Source: Heloderma charlesbogerti (taxonomy: Eukaryota > Chordata > Lepidosauria > Squamata > Helodermatidae). From it: 64,000 nucleotides of DNA. The notes beneath the pieces were generated by a model. That model worked only from the letters and a program-made list of their open reading frames with translations. It was not told the origin of the DNA and made no database searches. Shown piece after piece: positions 23,501 to 35,500 of this stretch (positions are counted from its first letter, which is position 1; the number at the start of each line of letters is the position of its first letter). The stretch spans positions 682,001 through 746,000 of the forward strand of contig JANEZZ010000310.1 in NCBI GenBank assembly GCA_026122225.1, given 5' to 3'. Both the position numbers and the translations under genes were made by a program.

Positions 23501-26500
23501 ATTCACAGAGCCAACATTTCTCATTCCTCTCATGTGCCCCTTCTGCTTCATGTTTCAGGTACAAGCACACCTCCAGGGATCAGCACAGCACCCGTCCCCA
23601 GCATAGCCACGCCCATTGGGGTGAATGGGTTCAGCCCTCTCCCGCCGCAGACCAATGGACAGCCAGCATCAGAAACTATCTACACCAATGGAATCCATCC
23701 TTACCCAGGTAGGTTTTGAGCACAGGAAGGAAAGGAGGTGGGGAACAACCTTGCTGCCAGTGATGATGAGCGTGCGTGCGTGCGTCTACTGGATTTCTCA
23801 AGCACTGCTAAACCCCTGTTTTTCCTGAGTCTGCAGTGGTGTAGTGGTAAATTCTGAAGTGCAGGCACTCCTCGTGACAGTCCCCAGAGGCACGCCCCCA
23901 AAGAGCATTCTGGCAGCTGCATCAATCCGTATCAGCAAACGACTTCTAGCAGTTTTCATCTCCCCCATGAGCAGGTCGTTTGTAAAGCTCATGGGACTTA
24001 ATTGCCCATCCAAGGCCAAGCCTTCCCAAAATACTTTGCATTACAACAGGGATAGCTCACAATAACACACTGTCGCTGGGAGACATGTCAGAGGGCACAG
24101 CAATCTGTGTCGAAGGGCATAGAAACCACACACAGAGTGAACACAGGAATCACAAAAGGAAGGACCTCTTCACACAGCGCATCGATAAGCTATGGAATTT
24201 GCTAGCACAGGATGTCCTGATGGCCACCAATTTGGATGGCTTTAAAAGGGGGTTGGACAAACTCCTGGAGGAGAAGGCTATCAAAGGCTGCTAGTCCTGA
24301 TGGCTATATGCTGTCTCCAGTACAAGAAGCAGTGAGCCTATGACACCAATTGCTGGGGAACATGGGCGTGCGGGTGCTGTTGCACTCATGCCCTGCTTGT
24401 GGGTTTCCCACAGGCTGCTGGTCAGCCACCGTGTGAACAGAATGGTGGACTAGATGGACCCTTGGTCCGATCCAGCAGGGTCTTCTTCTGTTTTTATGTT
24501 CTTAGGTACATGTGCAGAGGAGTTGCTCATCCATCGCTTCATATCTTGCGTCTTAAGTGGCTGGTTTTCCCTGCTCCTCCCCCTCCCGTTTCTGAGGGAA
24601 AATTAGCCACTTAAGAGACCAAGGGAGATAAACAACAGAAGGAGAGAGGAACGCCAGTGGCTCCTCCTTTTATCCCCTCTAGCTGTCTCTGCCAGTTGTG
24701 TGTGTGGGGGGGACATACAGCGCTGGCCCAAGAAATGTTGCTGCCTGCTGTGAAGGACACAAACACACCGTGCTGCCCTTGCCCTTCCATGTGCAGGAGC
24801 CAATTAGACTGGCAGTCGAATCTTAGTCAGCACTGGCAGTTAAGACAGCACATCCACGGCACCTAAGGGCAACAAGTTAGTTTAAGGCAGGAGTGGGCAG
24901 ATTGGGGCATCCGGGTCTGCTTTGTTTGATACTAGAACCTCAAGATCCACCAGCCAGAACCTGGTGTGAAAGACACACACGTAGAAGGGAAGACTTCTGA
25001 GCTGAGAAATTTGAGTACCAGAACCAAATAGTGCTCCCGGTCCATCCATACCAAAATCCACTCGTGGTTCCACAGCCTTTCTTTAATTCGGCTTCATCAT
25101 TTAGGGCTGGGGGTTGGGGGGGGTATAATTATGTTGCTGCTATTGGTAAACAGTTGAGAGTTTGAAGTCCTTATTGATCTACTGAAAATCACCCTGAGAT
25201 CTACCTGTGGATCCACACCTACCTCCTGCCCACCCCTGGCTTAGGAGATGGTGGGAGCAGGCTATGCAGTACACACTTTGGGGTGCTCCCTGCCCCCCCC
25301 CCCCGTGTCTGCAGCTTGGAGGCAGCTTCCTTATTCTCCCGCAGGGGTGGGCAAGACATGCATGGCCCGTGAGCTGCATGTGACCCCTGCCCACCTGCCC
25401 TCCGCACTGCAGCTCTTGCTGCTTCCTGCAGCCCCCCACCCCAAATTGGCAAGCTACAGTTGGCAAGCCACGAGAGCCAGCGTGGTGTAGTGGCAAGGGT
25501 GTTGGACTAGGAGCTGGGAGATCCGGGTTCTAGTCCCCACTGGGCCATGGAAGCTCACTGGGTGACTTTGGGCCAGTCACAGACTCTCAGCCCAACCCAT
25601 CTCACAGGGTTGTTGTTGTGAGGATAAAATGGAGAAGAGGAGGATAATGTAAGCCGCCTTGGGTTCCTTGCAAGAGGAAAAAAGGCGGGGTATAAATGCA
25701 ATAATAAATAAATAAATAAATAAATAAATAATAAAAGCTAATTTTGACGTTTTTGCTGCTCATAGCCACTAGAGACACCATTTTTTATGTTTATTTTAAA
25801 TTGACAGCAATGGTGTGTGTGTGTGTGTGTGTATGTAGCCCATGAAGAAGATCCAGGGGGCAAAAATGGCCCCTGGACCTCCCAAAGTTGCCCACTCTTA
25901 TTCTACCTAATGGTAAGTCTCAACAGGCATTGCTGTTGCAGGGTAGGACTGCCCTCATGCAGTAATGTAACATGAAGCCAGGCTCTGATGAGCAGTGCGG
26001 GTGAAGGGAGAGACTGGCAAGTCTTATGAGGAATGGTTGGAAGAGCTGGCTATGTTGAGCTTGGAGGAGAGGAGATTAAGGGGAGACACCACAGCAGTCT
26101 TCACAAATCTGAAAGGTCATGGCGCAGAAAATGGGGTTGGTTTCTGTTGCTCCCGAGGGCAGGACTAGAAGGAATGGTGGGAAGTTTCAGGGAAGGGGAT
26201 TTTGGCTAAACGTTAAGACAAACCTCCGAACCGTGAGGGCTGTTTGTTCAGGGCGTCGACTGCCTTGGGAAGTGGTGGGTTCTCCTTTGCTGAAGGTATT
26301 TAAGACAAGGCTGGACAGTCATCTGTCAGGGAGGCTGTCAGTGAAGGGTGGTGGCTCTGATGTCAGAGGAGCAGTGAATCCGCTCCAGGTTTCAGTCTAC
26401 CGCACTTTGGATAGCTTCTTTAGACTTCTGACTGATTCTGACTGAAACCCGGAGCGGATTCACCACCCCACTGACATCGGAGCCACCAGCCTCCACTGGA

Positions 26501-29500
26501 TACTGTAGCTGCATCCTGTACTGCAGAGCCTGCATTGGGCAAGGGGCTGGACTAGATGATCTCCAAGGACACTTTGAACTCTTCTGATTCTTAGTCAAGG
26601 AGGCATCTTGAGTGGTTCACTGCTCCCTGCTCCCCCTGCCCCCAACAGCAGTCCTGATTATGCTGCTCTGAAAGCTGTTCTTCTCTGGTTGACTTTGCTT
26701 ACTCTTGTCCTTCTTCCTTTCTTTTCTCTTCCCAGCTCAAAGTCCCACTGTGGCAGACCCCCTCCAACAAGCCTACGCAGGCATGCAGCACTATGCAGGT
26801 CTCTAACTTTGCTTTGCCTGTCCTCCCCTCTGCCCCCTCCCCTTTCTCTGTCCACCTCTCCCTCTTTCCCTGTGTCTTTCTTTGTTCCCATCTTCTTGTG
26901 GCATCTTCATGATACGTATGACGAAGGTGTGTGCAAACTAATCTGCTGCAAGGAGGAGGATGCTGGGGGGGATATGATGGGGAATACCACAACTCCCATC
27001 ATCCCTGATCATTGGCTCTACTGGCTGGGGTTGATGGAAGTTGTAGTCTGAAACATCTGGAGAACTCCAGGTTCAGGAAGGTTACAATAAAGTCTCTCCT
27101 CTCCTTCTCTAGGAAATCTTGCTTTCTCTCATGTGACACAAAAGAAGTGGAGGGCTTTTGGGGAGCGTGTCTACACTAGGAAGGAGGAATGATGGTTAGG
27201 GGAGACCTCAAGACCCAAATGTGGCCTGCTTGGCATCAGATCATTGCACAGGAACAAGGAAGGGGTTATTTGGGATCCCAGGTAGATGAGGCAAGGAGGA
27301 AGGGGTTACTGGGGGAACGAGGAAGGGGTTATTTGGGAAGGGGTTGTTTGGGAGCCCAGGTAGATGAGGCAAGGAGCCACACCATGATTTCAGCTCAGCC
27401 TCAACTTATTGGGTTGGATCCAGACTTGGGCCAGATCTACACTGGTGCTTTTTATCGGTATCGAAGTGAACTGATAACTGTTAGAGCACATTACGCGTTC
27501 CATATACTGCTTTTCTAGTGTTATTTCCTGCTTTTTATTCCGTGTTATCCAAAATACCACAACATATATTACTGTGTGTACAACACGGTATAAATGCACA
27601 AGAGGGATATAACATAGACATGATGGGATCGAATCAATATGACACGAGGTGTAGATCTGGGCTTGATCATGCTTGGAGTTGATCCGTTAAATCACTGGGA
27701 CTTAAGTTAGTTGTGACTGGCTTGCCCTCTTGATTTCAGTGGTCTCCTCTAAGCATGGCTAAGTCTAAACAAGGCAGGGTGCTCCTGACCATGGGTGTTT
27801 CCATTCCTTGTGGGTACAGAAAGAAGCACCAAATTCCAGGAGCGAAAGCACCACTTAAGTACAGAGTTCTGTCCAAAGGAATCTTGAAATAGTTACCATT
27901 TCCAGAGGGGTAGCCATGTTAGTCTGTTGCAGGGAAAACAACATAGAGTCTTGGGGCACCTTAAAGATTGACACATTCATTCTGGCGTAAACATTTGTGG
28001 ACACGTTCCACTTCATTAGATGCATGCCACAATAAATGTGTTAGAATTTAAGGTGCCACAGGACTCTTTGTTGTTTCTGATGTAGTTACTGACAACTACA
28101 CACAAGGGAACAAAGTCCTATTCACTGTTGCAACATGAATTAATGGTCACTTTTGCTGGTTGCTTCAGTGGAATCAGTGGGTAGTATCCAATGTTGGCCC
28201 TACATAGAGTAGGCCCGTTGAAATGAATGAGACTTAAGTTAGTCACAACTAACATTCTTTTCAATGGTTCTGCTCTGTGTAGGACTAACGTTGGATACTA
28301 CCCTGTGTATTGCAGAACAGTCTGGGAAAGCTCTGAATCTCAATGCCAGACTTGAGAAGAGAGATCAGAGATCCATGACTAGATCTCACATCTTATTAAA
28401 GTTTAGCAAAATGCAGCTGTGGGGGAGAGGAATTTCGATCAGGATTGTACCACTGGGGGAAGGGGGGTTTCAGCACCATTTTTCCAATGAAAAGCCCTCC
28501 CAAAAGCTGTTACTTGCTCTTTTAAGGCAAGGATGGGAAAGTGCAACCTTCCAGATGTTGGACTACAGCTTCCATCATCCCTCACCATTGGCTACGATGG
28601 CTAGGGCTGATGGGAGTTGCAGTCCACGGACATACCGTACGGAGGGCCATGCATGCCTGACTTAGAGAGGAACCCTACGTGTACATAGGCTGTACATATA
28701 AGTTTCCTGTAACTGGGCAAATCATTTGGGAAGGGACATTTTCATTGGGAAAATGACACAGAGGCAAAGGGTTGAACCCCTACTCTCTCAGTACCATGGT
28801 CCTGATCCAAATTGTCCCCCTCCCTGTGGCTGCCAACTCTTAAAATTTAAAAAGACAAACGATAAGAGCCACGCACCTCCATTGTCTCATGTAGTCAAGG
28901 CCCAAACAGACTAGACTTTAAATGTGTGTCTAGAAGCTATGACTTCCCCACACACTTTTTTTTTTTTTTTTACTCTAAAGTAGGTGCAGGGCTCCCAGTT
29001 CAGATCAGGACCTTAGCATGGAGGTTGGGGACTTTTAAGATTCAGATTGGGTCCCTGTGCCTAATCTAGAGTAAAAATGAAAAGACAAGCTGCTAGACAC
29101 ACATGTAAAGTCAAGTCTGTTTTGGCCCTTGGGGTCCCCACAGCAGTATGTGATGGTACATAGGGAGGTGCCTACCTGGTTTCATGACATGAGTTGAGAG
29201 CATTTTCATGGTTTCTTCCCAGGAGGGGTCATATTCAGAAGAGAGGATATTGGGGGGTATTACAGCCAAGTGAGGATGTGTCACAGAGGCAGACTTCAAG
29301 AGCTGCCTAATATACATATTGCTTGTATATTTAGAAGATTTTTTATCCTGCCTTTTGATCAAATGAACTTCTTGTTGGGTTACAATTGATTATAATAACA
29401 CACACATAAACCCAAAAGCAACACAACTCCGAGCTGGTGGGAAGCACAGTCTGGCCCATCCATCGGCCAAGGGACCCTGGCCGATGGATGGGTCCAGACT

Positions 29501-32500
29501 GCACTTCCCATCAGCTCTGCAGTCCCTGAGCAATTGTCAGTTGATGACTAATGTTCTTTCTAGCAGGGAGGAGGGAAGCAAGGTCTCTGCAGCTGTTCCT
29601 TCTTTGGCCAGTGGCTGGGACCAGACTGGTCTTCCCCTTGACATGATGTTCTTCCAGCCGCCTCCCAGTGGCCCTTGGTCTGCTGGCTGATAGATGAGGC
29701 CAGAATGTGCTTAGCTTAACCTCTGTGGTCCCAGGACAATTGGTAGCTGGAGCTGAATATTCTTCCTGGCAGAGAATCAGGAAGCCCTTACAGACTCCAG
29801 GGTGGAGTTTGGGCTTCGAATGGATACCTGAGAGACTTGGGATGATGTGCCTAGTCAGCCAGGGACTAGCAGGTCCCTGAAGTTGCAGAAGAAATTCATT
29901 TAGTTCTCATTTTAATACAATCCAACCAAATTCAAACTTTCCAAACTAATATGCAAACTAGAACGCAATTACCCCTCAGTTTTCGCACTTCTCCAAATTT
30001 TGCAGCACCATTCTCCGATCAAAAAAAGCCCACCAAAATGTGTTGATTGGAGGAAATCGCACACAAAAAGGAATACATTCAGAGAACTGTGTACAACAAT
30101 GCATGACTTTTGTACACATTTCTCCCAGTGTATGCATTTTTGTAAATATTTCTCCAAATGAATGCATTTTTGCATCCCAGTGTTTGCATTAAGAGAAATG
30201 CATACAAAAACATGTATTAATTTTTGTGCAGATGGCTTAACAAAAATAAATAAATTGCCAGCTGATACAGAAAATTATGGCATGAACTTGTGCTTCAAAA
30301 AGTTCAAAAGTTGTGGAAACTGCAATGGACAGATTCATCCATGCCTAGGCAAGATTTACCTTAAATGACAGCCTTGGGGCAGATAAACAATGTACACATC
30401 CTGTTGTTGTTGTTTGTTGTTGTTGTTGTTATTTACATTTCTATACCGCCCCATAGCCAAGGCTCTCTGGGCAGTTTACAGAAGTTAAAACATTAAAATA
30501 CAATATGCAAAGTTTATTTTATTTATTTATTTGTTGGGTTTATTTATTTATTTATTTATTTTATTGCATTTCTATACCGCCCCATAGCCAAGGCTCTCTG
30601 GGTGGTTTACAGAACTTAAAACATTAAAATACAATATGCAAAGTTTAAAGCTATTTACATAAAAGCACACAGACAATATACATAAACAACATATAACTAA
30701 AAACAACTTTGAACAGTCAGTCATAACTAAATACACATCCAGGACAATTAAAACTCATCATGTGCTGCCAAATGCCTGGGGAAAGAGAGAGGTCTTAACC
30801 TGGGGCTGAAAAGATGTTGCCACCACGCGGACCTCATCAGGGAGCTCGTTCCACAGATGGGGGGCCACCAGTGAGAAGGCCCTCTCCCTTCTCGTTGCTG
30901 CCTTCTGGGCTTCTCTCGGAGGAGACACCCAGAGGAGGACCTTAGATGTTGAATGTAGAGTACAGGCATGTTCATTTAGGAGGCATAGACAAGCCTGTAC
31001 ATGGGGCTTTTGTTCTAAGACAAGGTTTGGGAAGAATTTGTTGGCTCTGGCTATGGTGCGTGAGCAAGTGCAGGATCAAGGAAAGGGAAGGTTTGGGTGA
31101 ACCTGTTGACTGTCCATGCCAGAATCTGTTAAGGAGTAAGACACTGTTCAGAGCTTCCCTCAGGGAGAGGAAGAGGAAGAAGGTCCGTAGTTCATGCTTT
31201 GCTTGTCGCAAGTTCCAGGATTAATCCTGGCATCTTCAAATGGCCTCAGGTAGAAGGTGGCAGGAGACACATCTGCCTAAAACTCTGGAGGGCAACTGCC
31301 AGTTAAAATAGACTGACCACCCCCAACCTCCAGATGTCATGTACTACAAATCCCATCATCTCCAGACAGCACTGTCAATGGCTGAGGTTTATGGGAGCTG
31401 CATTCCAACACATCTAGAGGGCACCCAGCTGGGGAAGGCCAGAATAGACAACATGGTCTCAAAGCACATCAGGCAGCTACCTAGCTGAAGCTAAGCAGGA
31501 CTGGGTCTGGTCAGTGCTTGTAGGGGAGACCACCTGGGAATCCCATGTAGCCACCTTGAGTTCCACAATGGAAGAAAGGTGGGATATAAATGTAATAAAG
31601 AAATCAATACTGGGCCAGGTGGAGCAATAGTGCCAGCACAACACAGCTTCAGTGGGTTGGATCTAGAGGTCCTCTCGCATCACAGGGCTGATGGAAATTG
31701 TCTGTGGCACAGGGGCCCAAGCAGGATGTGGGGTGGCAGAAGATCGGGTGGAGGCATCTTCTGCTCCACATACAGAAGATACCTCCTCCTGATTTTCTGC
31801 CACCTCCACCTTCACCCTCAGCCCCGTGGGCCACAGCTCACCCCACTCAGCAGGATCTCCTGACCCTCGGGGGAGAATTGGGGGTGGGGGCTCTGGGAGC
31901 TAGGACAAAGAAGAGAGGGCAGGAAATCCAGCTCCTGCCAGCCCCATTACCCAGGCAGATCTCTGGATCTGGCCCGATATGTTTATATGTTCAGCGGGTT
32001 GGACCAGATGGAGTCATCCTTAGGAGTAAATGCAGTGAAGTCAATGGGTATCTGTCACTCATGACTAACATAAGTCCCATTGATTTCAGTGGGTCTACTC
32101 TACGCATGACTAAATCTGGATCCAACCCAGCATACTTAAAATGTACTTCCTGTTAGGCTTAATGCAACTCAAAACTTCTTTTTTCCTCCAGACCTCCCAA
32201 GCCATGTAAACTCTCTGTCTTGAAACGCGTCACATCGTAATTGTCGTACGAGGTGTCCTTGGGGAGTGCATGCACAAACTCTTTGTATGTGATGTGTGCA
32301 TCTCCAGAGCTGAGTCCGGGTCAGGGCTCGCTGCCGGGTTCCCCTCTTTGTCACCGGAAACCATAGCCATCGGTTCCGCATTCCACTTTTTCTTGGACAA
32401 GCAGGATGCGCCATGTGCCCTGACCATTCTGTTTTTGTGTTCCAGCAGCATATCCAGCCGCCTATGCACCAATCAGCCAGGCCTTCCCCCAACAAGCCCC

Positions 32501-35500
32501 CATCATCCCCCAACAGCAGAGAGAAGGTGAGATGGAGCATCGGGGAGCACGTGCATGTGTGTGTGTTGGGGACACAACAGTCAAGAGAGCACAAATGGCC
32601 AAGAGCGCTGAGTACATTGCTGTGGCCAATAAGGAATCGTTTTGTGCAGGACCAATATCTGAACCTGGGAGGGTTTGCAGAGGAGGAAGGTGCAGGAGAG
32701 GATGCATATTTCACAGTGGCTCAGCAAGCACAGAATAAATACAAATAAAAGCCAATGTGGTATAGTGGTGAGAGGGTTGGACCAGGAGTTGAGGGATCCG
32801 GGTTCTAGTCCCCACTCGGCTATGTATGGAACCTCACTGGGTGACTTTGGGCCAGTCACAGACTCTCAGCTCAGCCTACCTCAAAGGGTTGTTGTTGTGA
32901 GGATAAAATGGAGAAGAGGGGGATAATGTAAGCCGCCTTGGGTTCCTTGCAAGAGGAAAAAAGGAGGGGTATAAATGCAATAAATAAATAAATCAGTAAA
33001 TCAGTAAATCAGTATAAAATACATGTTTCTTTGTTTAAAACAGGGGGGCTGAACCTATGGCCCACAGGCCTATTCCATCCCCCTGAACAGGGCTGGTGTC
33101 AAGGATCAGGCACCTGCTGAGGGCCCACCCTCCCGCAGGGCCCCACTGACAAGAGCCCCCTGGAGTTGCTCCTCCTCCGCGCCCTTGCAAACGTCCCGTT
33201 CGCCTGCCCCTTGCTCTGGCCCAGACAACCGTGGTGGTGAGAAGGAGGAGCAGCAGATGCTGCTGCCGACTGGCTCCCTGGCTCTCTGCCTCGCAAACAA
33301 GCAAGGAGTGCATAAGAACATACGGGGAGCCCTGCTGGATCAGACCGGGGTCCATCTAGTCCAGCATTCTGTTCACACAGCGGCCAACCAGCTGTCCACT
33401 AGGAACCCACAAGCAGGGCATGAGCACAACAGCACCCTCCCACCCATGTTCCCCAGCAACTGGTCCACACGGGCTCACTGCCTCTGGTACTGGGGGTAGC
33501 ACATGGCCATCAGGACTAGTGGCCATGGGTAGCCTTCTCCTCCAGGAATTTGGCACTGACCCTGAGGGTCCCAATCCAGCCTGTCAAGGTTCCGCAGATG
33601 CCCATGCCCCCATACCTATGTCATCAATCAGTCATTAGGTCCTGAGGTCTTTCCACAGTTTTTCCTCATTCCCCCCCCCCCGAGCCACCAGTCACCTGGT
33701 GGCAATGGAGGCTGGTGGCGCCGATGTCAGTGGGGTAGTGAATCCGCTCCGAGTTTCAGTCAGAACCAGTCTGAAGCACCTTGGATAGCTCCTTTAGAGT
33801 TCTGACTGTTTCTGACTGAAACCCAGAGCAGATTCACCGCCCCACTGACACCAGAGCCATCAGCTTCCACTGCATGGTGATTCCCACTTTTTCTGATGGA
33901 GAGGTGTGCCTCTGAATGTCACTTATGTCTGAGTAAACATGCGTGGTGTGCGCGCGCATATGCTGGACTTCTTAAGCGCCACTAAACTTGCTTTTTTCCC
34001 TGAAAAAAACTTGCTTTTTTCCTGGGTTGCATACTAACAACAGCGTGATTTGGGGATTTGGCGGATCTTTTACAATCGCTGGCTGATTTTTAGGTCTGGC
34101 ACACTTTGGATTTTGCCAAGGGAAAGGCGATATAAAAGCCAGAGAGAGAGAGTGTGTGGGTGAGTGTGTGTGAGAGCGAGATCACAGATTGAAAAATAAT
34201 ATTATTTTTAAAATTGTTTTATTTTTGTATTCGCTTGTTTGTTTGATTCATACCCCTCCTTTCTACCGAGGAAATGATGCTCAGGGTGGCAGACAATAAT
34301 AATAATAAAACCCAAAATGTATAATAAGAACTTCATTCAAACAATCATAAAAGAAATTCATTAAAACCACAATGGGAAACCTAAGAATGAAAGAATAAAA
34401 ACAGCACTCAACCCAACAGACCAACTTACACGGCAAATGCCAGCTTGAATAAAATTGGCTTTGCTTGCCAGCAGAAAGACAGCAGAGAGGGAACTAACCT
34501 AGCCTCCCTTGGCAGAGAGGTCCAGGGGCTGGGAGTAGCCACTGAGAAGGGCTTTTTTTTTTCTTTTTTTTTGCATCCCCACCAAATGGACCCCTGATGG
34601 TGGCTGGACAAAGATTAAGTGCCTCCCGCATAGAATATTGGTAGTTTGGGGTTCACATCATGTGTTTGCATGCATATTCAGACTCGGAAATTGGTCACTG
34701 GCTTCCCCTTCTTACTAAGAACTGTAGTGTGCAAATTGACACCTCCATGAATGATGCTGCTGACGATGAGTAGATGACAAGATGCAAATATTGACAGAAC
34801 AGCAGGTGGCTCAGAAGATTAAAAAACGCACACACATGTGGCTGGGTAGGGGTTTGGCAGAAATCCAGCAGAGGAAAGTATAGGGGACAAGACTGCAGAG
34901 TGAATGAGGTGAAAACAGTAACAGGAAAGACGAGGAGCTGGATTGGAAGGTGACACCAGAGATCCAGGTGAGGAGGAGGTGCTGGATGACTCAGAGCCAT
35001 TTGGGATGTGTTAATAAGCATAGGAACACGGAGGTCAATCAACTGGGGAGGGGCCATAGCTCAGTGTGATCGAGCACGTGCTTTGCACTCAGAAGGTCCC
35101 AGGTTCGATCCCCAGCTTCTCCAGGTAGGGGGAGGAAAGGATCCTGCCTGAAACCCTGGAGAGCTGCTGCCAGTCAGTGTCGACAATACTGAGCTAGATG
35201 GGCCAATGGTCTGACTCAGTACAGGCAGCTTCCTATATTCCTATGTTCTGGACTAGATGGACCCTTGGTCTGATCCAGCATGGCTCTTCTTATGTTCTGA
35301 CTGGCTGTTCTTGTTCCCTGGGGTTCTCCAGCACATCAGAATAAGGGCTTTTTACTGTTTTTCCTATGAAATGGATGTCGTTAAGTGAATTGCGGTGTAT
35401 GGCACTTTTCCACAGTGGCTCACGATAAGCACGGGATATCAGAATTAAGCATTACATTTGGAAATGACGATGCAGCATGTCAGTGCATTCAAATAAGTTC

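Noticed and set aside
32169..32714. 181-residue minus-strand open frame
   Set aside because: It lies antisense across CELF6 exon G and has no recognisable domain.
35045..35125. tRNA-Ala gene
   Set aside because: The head resembles a tRNA with box A and box B, but it continues into an SINE body shared with several other copies, and the acceptor stem is not formed.
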